Assembly (NCBI RefSeq): GCF_963678865.1
Contig: NZ_OY787459.1
Location: 3,483,501 to 3,547,500 of the forward strand
Length of the DNA: 64,000 nt
Direction: 5' to 3'
Origin: Maridesulfovibrio sp.
GTDB lineage: Bacteria > Desulfobacterota > Desulfovibrionia > Desulfovibrionales > Desulfovibrionaceae
The notes beneath the pieces are model-generated. The model ran no database searches, was not told the DNA's origin, and was given only the letters and a program-made list of their open reading frames with translations. The position numbers were made by a program, and so were the translations under genes. Each line of letters begins with the position of its first letter. Within the stretch, counting starts at the first letter, position 1. Below, one piece after another: positions 8,234-17,416 of the stretch.

Positions 8234-8308
8234 TGGCTGGGACACAAGGACTCGAACCTTGATTAACGGAACCAGAACCCGTCGTCCTGCCAATTGAACG
8301 ATGTCCCA
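8234..8308 (-). tRNA. tRNA-Gln (CTG), copy 1
   Basis: The acceptor stem TGGGACA/TGTCCCA has the weak U1-A72 pair and G73 typical of tRNA-Gln. The anticodon arm ACGGG-TTCTGGT-TCCGT gives anticodon CTG. CCA is encoded. It is the first gene of the upstream array on the minus strand. Confidence 0.94.
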
Positions 8309-8411
8309 GCAGCGAGAAAACCTTTTATGTAGAATTGAGGTTACTGTCAACAAGAAAGTAAGACTTTTTGTAAAAAAGTGAAGGTTCCCACTGTAGCAAA
8401 AGCGGGAAGTC

Positions 8412-11400
8412 CTAAAACTGTTTGTGCCTTCTGGCTAAATATCCGATCGCGGCGATCAGGAGAAGTATGATTTCTGTGCCTCCCGAAGAGCCTGTTGAGA
8501 GCGTGCAGCCGGTAGATCCCCCCGAAGATCCTGTTGCTCCGGAAGCCGTTCCCGATGCCGTCAGCAGGGATGGGTCCCTGATGGCGTTTACTGTTGAGTT
8601 AAGGTCGAAGTTGCCGTTGTCCTCTACAACTATATTTACCATGTAAGTACTGTCGGCACTAACCGATTCATCTGTTGTTAATACGTTGCCGGTCAGGTCT
8701 GATAGCCACCAGTTCCCGTCGTTGAATGTTCCGAAGTCAGAATATGTAAAATCTAAAGTTGTGTTGTCATCCTTGAGTTTCAAGAGTTTAAATGTGGACA
8801 CCTTGCGGTCGCGGTCGGCTGTGATGGGGTATGAGAATGAGGCCAGCGAATCCTGTCCAGCAGCGGGATTGATAGTCATGGTTGAGTCTATTTTTTCCCC
8901 TACGGGTGAGACTGAGTTGATTTGATACCTGCTTTCAAGTTCAGTGGCGCCCAGCGGTTCGGTGGACTGGGATAGTATTGTTGTGTCCGGGACGGTCTGC
9001 GGTTTTGCGGTAATCGGGGCCACACTGCTTGGTATTTCACCGTTAAGTCCGCTAATGACAAGTGCATATGGTTGCGGTCCATCTGGTATATTGTAACCTT
9101 GTACGGTAAAGGTCCACCTGCCTTTTTCCGGTTTATCCACTATTATGCCTACTGCGTTGTTGACCCGGTCAAAGCTGTTGGAAGTCGGGTATTTGTACGT
9201 TTCAATATCGACCTGAAACGGTTTGAGTGCTGTTTTTTCGATAGTGGATTGCCCTAAGCTGCTTTGATAGATATAGCGTTGATTTGTGGCAGGGGAGGCG
9301 GAGGTTGTTTTGAATTCAATGTTATAAAGAAGGGGTTGAAGTCTGAGGTACATTTTCTTTGATTTGCTTGTCGGGCATGGTTGATAGCCGGTGAAAACCA
9401 GTTCTGTTGAACCTTGCGCAAATTGGTCGTGATAACCGCTGATTCCATAAAACTCTTCGCCGTCTAATACCATTATTGTAACTGAGATAAGGGTGTTCTC
9501 TGCGAGAGGGGCGCTTAGAGGTATGGTTATTTTTGAAAAACCAGAAATATCGTCCGGGAATGCGGGAAGCTCGACAAGAAGGCCTTTGCCGGCAGCAAGG
9601 GGTTCACTGCCCCCATCCGAGGGATAGGATACGGTAGCCGAGGTTTCAAGGGGCAGGCGCGCATTGTTCGGGTAATGGATTTGCCCTGAAGGAGACCGGG
9701 CCATCAGGTCCAGATCGTTGACCAGACTGTTGTTTGAAATCTCGCTTCCGGCCTGATCGGTCCATACAAGATGCGCTTTGAGCGGCCGACTTGAGTCTTG
9801 AACGTCAAAAGTGAAAGATTTTGAATAGCCGGTGGTGACTGTCTCGCTTGTCATGTCATAATAATTGATGGCAAACGGCGATTTCGGAGACAGAGCTTCC
9901 CGGACATTAAGCAGACCCCAGCCGCATACGCTGTTCGGAACTGAGAGGATTTCCCGGTATTCACCAGATCCGTATTGGCCGTTTCCCATATCTTTAGCAC
10001 TGTTGAGTAAAATAGCTTTCATCAGTGCAGCTGAGGGGGTGTTCATGCCCTTTTCTTTTTGCAGGTATTCCCTGACGAGAGCCGCAGCCCCGGCTACCTG
10101 CGGGGCTGCCATGCTTGTACCTGCCTTGTTCACGTAGGGTGCGGTTTCCCAATTTTCGTATGTTGTCGACATTACGCTACTGGCCGGGGCCAGAATATCA
10201 GGTTTGTATCGTCCGTCCAAAGTCGGGCCCCTTGAGCTGAATGCTGCAACACCTACTGTGCAGTTTGCACGATAGTCTGTAAGGACAGGCATACTCAAAG
10301 TCCAGCCGATCGAGCCGGGATTGGAAAAATCAGGCCATTTGATGTTTTCTGACGGACGGTAGCTTTCGGAAGCGCCTACGATAATCATATTTTTTGCTGT
10401 AGAGTCGGGGTTTATGGAACTTTTATCTATTATCCCGTCTCGATTCGCATCCGTGCCCCTGTTTCCGGCTGCGGTTATGGTTAGAAAGTCTTTTTTATTG
10501 AAAAGATAGTTGTCTATAATTCTGGATACGTCAGAATTAAATCTCAGACTGGTCGTTGATATACGGGCGTTCAGGTCATAGGCTTGCGTATAGGTGGCCA
10601 GATAGTCGGCTGTGGCATAACTGTGCTGTTCGCCAAATGCTGCTTGAAATATGAGTGTCGCCTTTGGAGCTATGCCGGCATAACAGGTGTCCGGAAAGCT
10701 GTTTTCCGCCGGTTTTGCTCCGGACATAATGCCATTGCCAAGTACGGTTCCGGCCACATGGGTGCCGTGTCCGTTGTAGTCATCCAGTCTTCCGGTGGTG
10801 TTAAATATTGCAGCGATCAGGACAGCTACCCTGTTACCTCCGTTTCCATCGGAAAAATCCGGGTGCAGGTTGTTGATGTCTCCACCGCATAGACCGGAGT
10901 CAAGAACAGCAACTGTCTGACCTTCTCCGTAGTATCCAAGATCAGCACCGACACCACGCGCTCCGGTGATAAGGGAGGCCGTGTCATTGTTGAATGTTAT
11001 TTCTATCGGGGTAGAGATCCACTTAATCCCGGCTATTTTCGCGACAGGGTAAAGTTGAGTGCTTTCAATGTTGATTTCAATGAAATGGGTGCTGCCGGAG
11101 TTGCTTACGGAATTTATAACTCCGCCGAGCGCAGTGATGGCAGTGCAGATCCTTTCCGCATCTTCATTTTTAAACGTGGTAATAACGAATGTTTTGTCTC
11201 CAGAGCCGGATGTGGCAAGTTCCATCGCTGCTGAACTGATAATGAATTCCGGTGATAGTGGTGTGATGCTGGAAACAAAAGGAAAGGAAAGAATAGTGCC
11301 GGTATTTTTGTTTTTGGTGCGGCAGATGAACGCAAAGTCCGGTACATAATCTAGAATGTCCACACCTATCCGGGTTAATTCTGATTTCCATTGTTCGTGA

Positions 11401-11591
11401 ACTGGTCCAGTGAATTGAACGATACAGTATTCAATTTGGAGATCATTGTTGGTCGGAAGTATTTGTTCTGTGTCTGGAGTGATGTTCTGATTGTGTAGAC
11501 GCAGTTTTTTTGCGTCTACATGTGGAGAAATGGTTAAAATTGCCATCGCGGTGAAAAGTATGGCGAATAGTAATGATCCTGCTTTGTGCAC
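8412..11591 (-). CDS. Secreted subtilisin-like (S8) serine protease with C-terminal anchor tail
   Basis: 1059 residues from a GTG start, with GGAGACTGGAGA just upstream. Residues 1-27 are a signal peptide ending HVDA. The S8 triad is visible: Asp in AVLDSGLCGG (near 230), His in NGHGTHVAGT (near 275) and Ser in GTSMAAPQVAGAA (near 495). Pre-protease and post-protease beta domains follow (about 600-1000). The tail is SGGSTGCTLSTGSSGG, a hydrophobic helix, then ARRHKQF: a Gly/Ser linker, a lone Cys, a membrane segment and a basic end, as in C-terminal sorting signals. It lies between two duplicated tRNA arrays. Likely role: degradation or processing of extracellular proteins, first held at the cell surface. 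Confidence 0.92.
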   Translation of the reverse strand: MHKAGSLLFAILFTAMAILTISPHVDAKKLRLHNQNITPDTEQILPTNNDLQIEYCIVQFTGPVHEQWKSELTRIGVDILDYVPDFAFICRTKNKNTGTILSFPFVSSITPLSPEFIISSAAMELATSGSGDKTFVITTFKNEDAERICTAITALGGVINSVSNSGSTHFIEINIESTQLYPVAKIAGIKWISTPIEITFNNDTASLITGARGVGADLGYYGEGQTVAVLDSGLCGGDINNLHPDFSDGNGGNRVAVLIAAIFNTTGRLDDYNGHGTHVAGTVLGNGIMSGAKPAENSFPDTCYAGIAPKATLIFQAAFGEQHSYATADYLATYTQAYDLNARISTTSLRFNSDVSRIIDNYLFNKKDFLTITAAGNRGTDANRDGIIDKSSINPDSTAKNMIIVGASESYRPSENIKWPDFSNPGSIGWTLSMPVLTDYRANCTVGVAAFSSRGPTLDGRYKPDILAPASSVMSTTYENWETAPYVNKAGTSMAAPQVAGAAALVREYLQKEKGMNTPSAALMKAILLNSAKDMGNGQYGSGEYREILSVPNSVCGWGLLNVREALSPKSPFAINYYDMTSETVTTGYSKSFTFDVQDSSRPLKAHLVWTDQAGSEISNNSLVNDLDLMARSPSGQIHYPNNARLPLETSATVSYPSDGGSEPLAAGKGLLVELPAFPDDISGFSKITIPLSAPLAENTLISVTIMVLDGEEFYGISGYHDQFAQGSTELVFTGYQPCPTSKSKKMYLRLQPLLYNIEFKTTSASPATNQRYIYQSSLGQSTIEKTALKPFQVDIETYKYPTSNSFDRVNNAVGIIVDKPEKGRWTFTVQGYNIPDGPQPYALVISGLNGEIPSSVAPITAKPQTVPDTTILSQSTEPLGATELESRYQINSVSPVGEKIDSTMTINPAAGQDSLASFSYPITADRDRKVSTFKLLKLKDDNTTLDFTYSDFGTFNDGNWWLSDLTGNVLTTDESVSADSTYMVNIVVEDNGNFDLNSTVNAIRDPSLLTASGTASGATGSSGGSTGCTLSTGSSGGTEIILLLIAAIGYLARRHKQF

Positions 11592-11685
11592 TCTCCAGTC
11601 TCCACTAAGCTAACGTTGGTTTTGTTCTGCAATTACAAGAAATATATTGATATGATATATGCGCTGGAGGCGTCAATGCTGTGAA

Positions 11686-11719
11686 AACGAAAAAGCCCGA
11701 TTCTTGCGAATCGGGCTTT
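11686..11719 (-). terminator. Terminator of the second tRNA array
   Basis: AAAGCCCGATTC (11692-11703) pairs with GAATCGGGCTTT (11708-11719), loop TTGC. On the minus strand it is followed by a T-rich stretch and lies 9 nt past the last tRNA-Glu. Confidence 0.85.
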
Positions 11720-11728
11720 GAAATATCG

Positions 11729-11806
11729 TGGCGTCCCCAAGGGGATTTGAACCCCTGTCGCCTGCGTGAAAGGCAGGTGTCCTGGGCCAGGCTAGACGAT
11801 GGGGAC
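11729..11806 (-). tRNA. tRNA-Glu (TTC), copy 4
   Basis: Identical in sequence to the three copies at 7746-8170, with encoded CCA. It belongs to the second array, on the other side of the subtilase gene. Confidence 0.96.
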
Positions 11807-11902
11807 GCATCTTGAATATGTACCTGCTTCACTATGGCCTTTTAGCGTGAAGCCGGATTTTCGGGTGACTTGATTCTGGCTGGTCAAGTCGATTTTATTG
11901 AG

Positions 11903-11980
11903 TGGCGTCCCCAAGGGGATTTGAACCCCTGTCGCCTGCGTGAAAGGCAGGTGTCCTGGGCCAGGCTAGACGATGGGGAC
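11903..11980 (-). tRNA. tRNA-Glu (TTC), copy 5
   Basis: Identical 78-nt sequence with encoded CCA. The spacer to copy 4 shares the ACCTGCTTCA and GTGAAGC-type hairpin of the first array but is more diverged. Confidence 0.96.
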
Positions 11981-12001
11981 GCATCTCATAAAATTTGTTG
12001 T

Positions 12002-12076
12002 TGGCTGGGACACAAGGACTCGAACCTTGATTAACGGAACCAGAACCCGTCGTCCTGCCAATTGAACGATGTCCCA
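12002..12076 (-). tRNA. tRNA-Gln (CTG), copy 2
   Basis: Identical to the copy at 8234-8308, with encoded CCA, and again first in its array on the minus strand. Confidence 0.94.
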
Positions 12077-12161
12077 GCAACGAGAAGAGTGTTTATTTGG
12101 AAAGACTCTTCCTGTCAACAACTATTTTCGGTTTTTTGAATATATTCCGAAAATAAAATTA

Positions 12162-12509
12162 TTACAGAGATCTAGAGAGTGCGCGAGTCTGCTTTTTCAT
12201 TCTGTTGATTTTGCGACGGAGCTGGCAACGCTCTTTGCGGCCTTCAACAGCTTTTTTCTCAATGCGCATTCCTCTCATCTTTCTTTTGATGGAAAGAATC
12301 TGGTCTTTGTAAGGGGAGACAGCACCTTCTTCTTCTTCAATTCCCAGATATTCCTTGATGTTGGAAATCAGGGTTTCCTTGTCCATAGCGGAAGCACCGG
12401 CGATCAGGGGCATTTTGTTAATGCAGAGCTGACGCAGGTCTTTAGTTGTCATTTTTTCGAGGGGCTTGGTAAGTTCCAGACTCTCGAGGGTGGGGGTTTC
12501 TTCACTCAT
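12162..12509 (-). CDS. Small basic protein with Rho-N/SAP-like helical domain
   Basis: 115 residues with a strong AAGGAGG site 6 nt upstream. Residues about 18-55 (MTTKDLRQLCINKMPLIAG, then DKETLISNIKEYLGI) match the helix-extended-helix pattern of Rho N-terminal/SAP-like nucleic-acid-binding domains. The C-terminal half is very basic (KRKMRGMRIEKKA, then LRRKINRMKKQTR), consistent with RNA or DNA binding. It lies 36 nt downstream of the DUF721 gene and is probably co-transcribed with it. I know no characterised homologue. Confidence 0.7.
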   Translation of the reverse strand: MSEETPTLESLELTKPLEKMTTKDLRQLCINKMPLIAGASAMDKETLISNIKEYLGIEEEEGAVSPYKDQILSIKRKMRGMRIEKKAVEGRKERCQLRRKINRMKKQTRALSRSL

Positions 12510-12545
12510 GTTATCCTCCTTAAGGTGGGCTTGGTGCCCTGAAAT

Positions 12546-13049
12546 TTATGATTTTTCAAAAAGGCGGACGTATTTTAGATAACATCTTCCGACCGCCGAT
12601 TCAGGATCAAATTTGTCTTTCAACCCGCCTAATTTGCCGGGTTTCTTGATCTTGGCGTCCCTGAACTCGGTACGTTGTAATTCGTACCCGTCCAATGGAA
12701 CCCTGCCGTTTAACAGCTCAAACAGTACCTTGTCAAAGACTTCTTCACCAAAAAACGAATTTATTCTTTCCAGAATTTCCGGGGCAAAATATGAAAGCTC
12801 CTGTGCAGCCACAGAGTCATCCGATGCGAGGATGAGGGTCCGTTTGCGGTGGCCCAAGGGCTTGGCGAATTCTGCCAGCTCCCCCATGAGTTCGGGCCAT
12901 GCCTTCCAAAGCCTCGGGATCATTAACTTGTAATCTCCGTCCATGGTCGAGACATAGTCGCCCATAGCTTCTCCGAGATGACGCACTTTTCGTTGCCGGG
13001 GGTGGAAGACACGTTTGCGCGGGCCGTTATATTTTTTTTTTGCTGCCAT
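12546..13049 (-). CDS. DUF721 / DciA-like protein
   Basis: 167 residues. A basic N-terminus (RKRVFHPRQRKVRHL) precedes the DUF721 core: LWKAWPELMGELAEFAKPLGHRKRTLIL is its characteristic W-x-x-(I/L)-(V/M)-G opening, and later SYFAPEILERINSFFG completes it. DUF721 proteins include DciA, which helps load the replicative helicase in bacteria lacking DnaC. The family match is moderately clear; the specific replication role here is inference. It starts the two-gene minus-strand unit opposite sahR. Confidence 0.7.
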   Translation of the reverse strand: MAAKKKYNGPRKRVFHPRQRKVRHLGEAMGDYVSTMDGDYKLMIPRLWKAWPELMGELAEFAKPLGHRKRTLILASDDSVAAQELSYFAPEILERINSFFGEEVFDKVLFELLNGRVPLDGYELQRTEFRDAKIKKPGKLGGLKDKFDPESAVGRCYLKYVRLFEKS

Positions 13050-13262
13050 TTTATATGATATACCCGTAATGTTCTAGGTGAAGCTTCTTTATACATTAAA
13101 TTTAACCTTGGCAAAAGTTTTCAGAGAGTTCACCGAGATTCATCTGATTTTTCGTCTTGAATATGGCCTTTTTTATGCCTTGCGGGGGATTTAATCGGTG
13201 CACATTATTTAGTGCTTGACGCTTTCTGATACTGCGGGTAGTGCTCATTGAGATTTTGTTAT

Positions 13263-13278
13263 ATAAAGATGTCGTTAT
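13263..13278. promoter_or_regulatory. Candidate SahR operator
   Basis: The inverted repeat ATAAAGA-TG-TCGTTAT (6 of 7 arm positions symmetric) lies 22 nt upstream of the sahR start, where a repressor would block transcription of sahR-ahcY. SahR is known from family literature to regulate SAM-cycle genes. That this exact repeat is its site is inference. Confidence 0.45.
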
Positions 13279-13299
13279 GTTCTGCCGGTGGGGTATTTG

Positions 13300-14211
13300 A
13301 TGGAAATTTTGAAATTCAGCAAGGCGTTGTCTGATGAAATCAGGATCAGGCTTTTGGCCATGTTGCGAGACAACGAACTCAATGTCGGTGAGGTTGTTCA
13401 GGTTCTGGGCATGTCCCAGCCGCGTGTTTCCCGTCATTTGAAAATCTTGCACGAGAGCGGTCTTCTTGAATCCAGAAGGGAAGGGCTCTGGAATTTCTAT
13501 CGTCTGGCCCGTTCCGGCAGCGGAAACCGTTTTGCGGAGTCCATCAGTTGGCTCATTGAAAACGAGCCCGAGGTTGAGGAAGACCGTCTCCGGGTGGCCA
13601 AAGTGCTGGCTGAACGGAATATGGAGACGCGCAAATTTTTTGATGAAATCGCCGAGGATTGGGAACGCTTGCAGAGCGACGTTTTCGGAGATTTCAATCT
13701 GGACAGCGAATTGCTGACTCTTGTGGACCGCTGCAACGTGGGGGTTGATCTCGGTTGCGGAAACGGATCCCTGCTGGAGAGCCTGCTTTCCAAGTGTAAA
13801 ACTGTCATTGGTGTAGACAGTTCTCCCAAAATGCTGGAACTGGCCGAAAAACGTCTGGGCAACCATCCTGACGTGAGCCTGCGTATCGGTGAACTGACTC
13901 ACCTGCCCCTGCGCGACTGGGAGGCGGACCTGACCTTTATTTCTATGGTCCTGCATCACCTGCCGCGTCCTGATAAGGCTGTTGCGGAAGCGGCGCGAAC
14001 CTTGTCCAGCGGCGGAAAACTGGTTATCGCTGACTTCCTCTCCCACTCCAATGAGCGGATGCGCAGTGAATTCGGCGACCGCAGGTTAGGTTTTACAGAA
14101 GAAGAACTCAGCGGCTGGATGAAAGATGCCGGACTCGGCTCTATGGATGCCCGCCGTTATCCCGTAAATGAAGGACTTACCGTCCTTGTATGCATATCCG
14201 AAAAAAAATAA
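13300..14211 (+). CDS. sahR: SahR: ArsR-type regulator fused to a SAM-dependent methyltransferase domain
   Basis: 303 residues from ATG 13300, preceded by GGTGGGG at 7 nt; a GTG at 13288 is in frame but would bury that site. Residues 1-85 are an ArsR winged helix (FSKALSDEIRIRLLAML, then MSQPRVSRHLKILHESGLL). Residues about 145-260 are a class I methyltransferase fold with the SAM motif VDLGCGNGSLLE. It lies 34 nt upstream of ahcY. This matches the SahR regulator described in Desulfovibrio, which senses S-adenosylhomocysteine and controls the SAM cycle. The methyltransferase-like domain would be the SAH/SAM sensor; whether it keeps enzyme activity is unknown. Confidence 0.88.
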   Translation: MEILKFSKALSDEIRIRLLAMLRDNELNVGEVVQVLGMSQPRVSRHLKILHESGLLESRREGLWNFYRLARSGSGNRFAESISWLIENEPEVEEDRLRVAKVLAERNMETRKFFDEIAEDWERLQSDVFGDFNLDSELLTLVDRCNVGVDLGCGNGSLLESLLSKCKTVIGVDSSPKMLELAEKRLGNHPDVSLRIGELTHLPLRDWEADLTFISMVLHHLPRPDKAVAEAARTLSSGGKLVIADFLSHSNERMRSEFGDRRLGFTEEELSGWMKDAGLGSMDARRYPVNEGLTVLVCISEKK

Positions 14212-14245
14212 AATTTGGGCCAAGTGTCCTTAAATGGAGGTTTCC

Positions 14246-15664
14246 ATGTTTAAAGTAGATCCGAAACTTGATTACAAAGTTGCTGACATTTCCCTCGCCG
14301 ATTGGGGTAACAAGGAAATGCAGCTTTCCGAGCGTGAAATGCCCGGTCTTATGGCTATCCGTGAAAAATACGGTAAAGAAAAGCCCCTCAAGGGCCTGAA
14401 AGTCATGGGTTCCCTGCACATGACCATCCAGACCGCAATGCTCATTGAGACCCTGCACGCTCTGGGTGCTGACATCCGCTGGGCTTCCTGCAACATTTTT
14501 TCCACTCAGGATCACGCTGCAGCAGCTATCGCAGCCAACGGCACTGCAAAAGTATTCGCATGGAAGGGTGAAACCCTTGAAGAATACTGGTGGTGCACCG
14601 AGCAGGCCCTGACCTGGCCCGACGGTTCCGGCCCTGACCTCATCGTTGATGACGGCGGCGACGCAACCCTCCTCATCCATCACGGTGTAAAGGCTGAAAA
14701 GGATGCTTCCGTTGCTGACGAGAAGACTGACAACAAAGAATTTCAGTGCGTTCTGGACCGCATCAAACTTTCTCTCGCAGAAACTCCCGGCAAGTGGACC
14801 GCCATTGCAGGAAAAGTACGCGGTGTTTCTGAAGAAACAACCACCGGTGTTCACCGCCTCTACCAGATGCAGGAAGCAGGCGAACTGCTCTTCCCTGCAA
14901 TCAACGTTAACGACTCTGTTACCAAGTCCAAGTTCGATAACCTTTACGGTTGCCGTGAATCACTTGCTGACGGTATCAAACGCGCTACTGACGTAATGAT
15001 CGCCGGTAAGGTCGTTGTTGTTGTCGGTTACGGCGATGTTGGTAAGGGCTGCGCGCAGTCCATGCGCGGTTTCGGCGCCCGTGTTCTTGTTACTGAGATC
15101 GACCCCATCTGCGCACTTCAGGCTGCAATGGAAGGTTTCGAAGTCTGCACCATGGACAAGGCTGTTGAACGCGGTGATGTTTTTGTTACCTGTACCGGTA
15201 ACTACCACGTTATCAGGGGCGAGCACATTGCACGCATGAAAGATGAAGCAATTATCTGCAACATCGGTCACTTCGATAACGAAATCGAAATGGGTTACCT
15301 CGAAAACGACGCCAAGGCACAGAAAATCGAAATCAAGCCTCAGGTTGATAAATGGGTTATGGAATCCGGTAAGTCCGTCATCGTTCTTGCTGAAGGCCGT
15401 CTCGTAAACCTCGGTTGTGCTACCGGACACCCCAGTTTTGTAATGTCCAACAGCTTCACCAACCAGGCTCTTGCTCAGATTGATCTCGCTCAGAACGATT
15501 ACGAGCCCAAAGTAATGATCCTCTCCAAGAAACTCGACGAAGAAGTTGCAAGACTTCACCTCGAGCGTCTTGGTGTAGAGCTTGATGTTCTTTCCGAAGA
15601 ACAGGCTGCTTACATCAGCGTTGATGTTGAAGGTCCTTACAAGCCTGCTCACTACCGCTACTAA
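14246..15664 (+). CDS. ahcY: Adenosylhomocysteinase
   Basis: 472 residues from ATG 14246. The upstream ATG at 14234 overlaps the GGAGG ribosome site, so the shorter start is preferred. Motifs include [14 protein letters not shown] (substrate domain) and the NAD-binding [17 protein letters not shown] near residue 260. The C-terminus KPAHYRY carries the conserved Lys-Tyr pair. The enzyme hydrolyses S-adenosylhomocysteine to homocysteine and adenosine as an NAD-bound tetramer in the cytoplasm. It is co-transcribed with sahR and ends at a UUCG-loop terminator. Its codons are strongly biased to C/G-ending or preferred forms, suggesting high expression. Confidence 0.97.
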   Translation: MFKVDPKLDYKVADISLADWGNKEMQLSEREMPGLMAIREKYGKEKPLKGLKVMGSLHMTIQTAMLIETLHALGADIRWASCNIFSTQDHAAAAIAANGTAKVFAWKGETLEEYWWCTEQALTWPDGSGPDLIVDDGGDATLLIHHGVKAEKDASVADEKTDNKEFQCVLDRIKLSLAETPGKWTAIAGKVRGVSEETTTGVHRLYQMQEAGELLFPAINVNDSVTKSKFDNLYGCRESLADGIKRATDVMIAGKVVVVVGYGDVGKGCAQSMRGFGARVLVTEIDPICALQAAMEGFEVCTMDKAVERGDVFVTCTGNYHVIRGEHIARMKDEAIICNIGHFDNEIEMGYLENDAKAQKIEIKPQVDKWVMESGKSVIVLAEGRLVNLGCATGHPSFVMSNSFTNQALAQIDLAQNDYEPKVMILSKKLDEEVARLHLERLGVELDVLSEEQAAYISVDVEGPYKPAHYRY

Positions 15665-15700
15665 TCAGATTCCTTCACGGGATGTTGATTTGAATATAAG

Positions 15701-15733
15701 ATTCCGCAGTGCTTCGGTGCTGCGGAATTTTTT
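15701..15733 (+). terminator. Terminator of sahR-ahcY with UUCG tetraloop
   Basis: ATTCCGCAGTGC (15701-15712) pairs with GTGCTGCGGAAT (15717-15728) around a TTCG loop, followed by T-rich sequence. The right arm recurs, inverted, at 17641-17652 on the far side of the AT-rich gene. Confidence 0.9.
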
Positions 15734-15829
15734 TATGGTTTGCTGGACTAAGGGGCAATAGTGAATATAAACAGAAGCGAGGTTTGTTTTTGGATATAGT
15801 TCTTGTGACCAACACCGAGGAGACTGGGA

Positions 15830-17416
15830 ATGCTAAATGAAGGTGAAGTGTTAAAAGGTAAGCTGTTGGATATGGTGTTGGATTCTGAAATAACTAGGAC
15901 ACAAAATGAAATTGAAAGACATTTAGCGCAGTTTGATCCTGATTATGTTTTTGATTTGTCGCATTCTTTTTTTCGGTCTATGGAAGAGTTTATTAATATT
16001 TTCTTAGAAACTGAATTTTCTGAGTGTGTCCCAAATAGTATTTTAAACGTTAGATTGGGTAATAGTTATCTTCATAATGAGAGTAATCAGAGAGATGTCG
16101 CTGTTTTTTTGATCAATAAGTATGATAAGAGAATTTGCCGAAGAGTTTTGAATTTTTTGATAATGACTAGTGCGTTCAAAGGGGCGGCTGAAGCTAATCA
16201 TGGAATGGGGTATTTCAAGTATCGTGGCGGACCATTTTCGGTAGGAGAGGCTGCTAAATATTATCAATCAAGACGGAAAACTATTGTTGATCTGTTGTTT
16301 TATTTGCCCGGAGTGTGTGTGGGTAATCGTAAGCCTTGCACGGAAGATTTTTTTTATGAATTGATGCATGTTGCTGAAACTGGACTAAGTTCTTTGCATT
16401 TAATGAGGACTAAGCAGGTTCTCGCTTTACTGCATAATGATTATGAGGTTACTGTTGTTGATAATGGTCTCTTGGGCAATATGAATTTAGAGGTGCTTGA
16501 GGATGGGTTTTATGAACCGCAGCGTATTTCTTTGGTTGATCAGCAGAAATATCGTGAGTCCGACAGCGTCCAGTCTGAATATGAAGATGTCCCTACTGGT
16601 GTTCTTTTTTCCGTGCAAGAATTTAGGAATTCAATGAGAATTATCCTGGATCAGGTGGATGATTTCAGGTCAAGAGATCAAGCGAAGCCAGAGACTTCTG
16701 CTTTCACTGCTTCTTATTCTTTGTTTATGAAAGTCTATGAAATATTATTGATTGTTTCATCTCATTGTAGTGATGGTTACAATATTGATATGGGATTTGA
16801 TAAATTTCTTGAGATTGTGACATCTGTTGTTGGTGATAATGTCGATAGTATTTTCAATGTAATGTGTTGTGAGGGGCGTGGTTGGTTTGATCTTGTTGGT
16901 ACAGAATATTGTTTTATTATTGCTGGTGGTAAGGTAAGGTCTAATGTAAATCTTATGATGCGTTTTTCGCAGTACTTAAGCAATAAAACTCTAGAAAAAA
17001 ACAAAAAATTTCAAATCAATTCGGGGTTTCTTTTTGAAAAAAAACTTAGAGATATTTTAATAAATAAGGGCTTTAAGTCTGAAAATATTACACGAATAGA
17101 GAATAAAGAGTTTGATGTAATTGTTAGTCGTGACAACGTGGTGTATAATTTTCAGTGTAAAAATAATATCCTAAACGTTAGAGATGTTGATGTTAATGTT
17201 AAAAGGTTTGTTAGGCACAATAAAAGATTAGTAAATTCATTTAAAAATGCCTTAGAGAAAGAATGTCAACGAGAAGACCTATTGAAAAAAAAGCTAGGGG
17301 TAAACTCTGTTTGTCATTATGTTGTTAGCAGATTTCCTGTTTTTTCTGAAAATGATAGTATTATTTCATATAATAAGTTTGAAGAATTTGTAGATGAAAT
17401 TTTGCTTCAAAATTAA
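15830..17416 (+). CDS. AT-rich orphan protein with PD-(D/E)XK-nuclease-like C-terminus
   Basis: 528 residues; GAGGAGACTGGGA precedes the ATG. Base and codon use (TTT, AAT, GTT, ATA rich) differ sharply from the flanking genes, suggesting recent transfer. Residues 1-390 match nothing I know, though VLNFLIMTSAFKGAAEA and a Cys-rich HCSDGY/NVMCCEGRGW region stand out. Residues about 398-445 read GFLFEKKLRDIL, KEFDVIV and YNFQCKN: a helix with Glu (near 402), Asp (near 429) and Q-x-K (near 442), the order expected of a PD-(D/E)XK nuclease with Gln for Glu. It could be a defence nuclease or an inactive relative. No partner gene is adjacent. Confidence 0.6.
   Translation: MLNEGEVLKGKLLDMVLDSEITRTQNEIERHLAQFDPDYVFDLSHSFFRSMEEFINIFLETEFSECVPNSILNVRLGNSYLHNESNQRDVAVFLINKYDKRICRRVLNFLIMTSAFKGAAEANHGMGYFKYRGGPFSVGEAAKYYQSRRKTIVDLLFYLPGVCVGNRKPCTEDFFYELMHVAETGLSSLHLMRTKQVLALLHNDYEVTVVDNGLLGNMNLEVLEDGFYEPQRISLVDQQKYRESDSVQSEYEDVPTGVLFSVQEFRNSMRIILDQVDDFRSRDQAKPETSAFTASYSLFMKVYEILLIVSSHCSDGYNIDMGFDKFLEIVTSVVGDNVDSIFNVMCCEGRGWFDLVGTEYCFIIAGGKVRSNVNLMMRFSQYLSNKTLEKNKKFQINSGFLFEKKLRDILINKGFKSENITRIENKEFDVIVSRDNVVYNFQCKNNILNVRDVDVNVKRFVRHNKRLVNSFKNALEKECQREDLLKKKLGVNSVCHYVVSRFPVFSENDSIISYNKFEEFVDEILLQN

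Noticed and set aside
13050..13299. SAH riboswitch upstream of sahR-ahcY
   Set aside because: No match to the conserved core of known SAH riboswitches was seen; regulation by SahR protein explains the locus.
13102..14046. 314-codon minus-strand frame opposite sahR
   Set aside because: No recognisable domains; the plus-strand ArsR-methyltransferase is clear and fits with ahcY.
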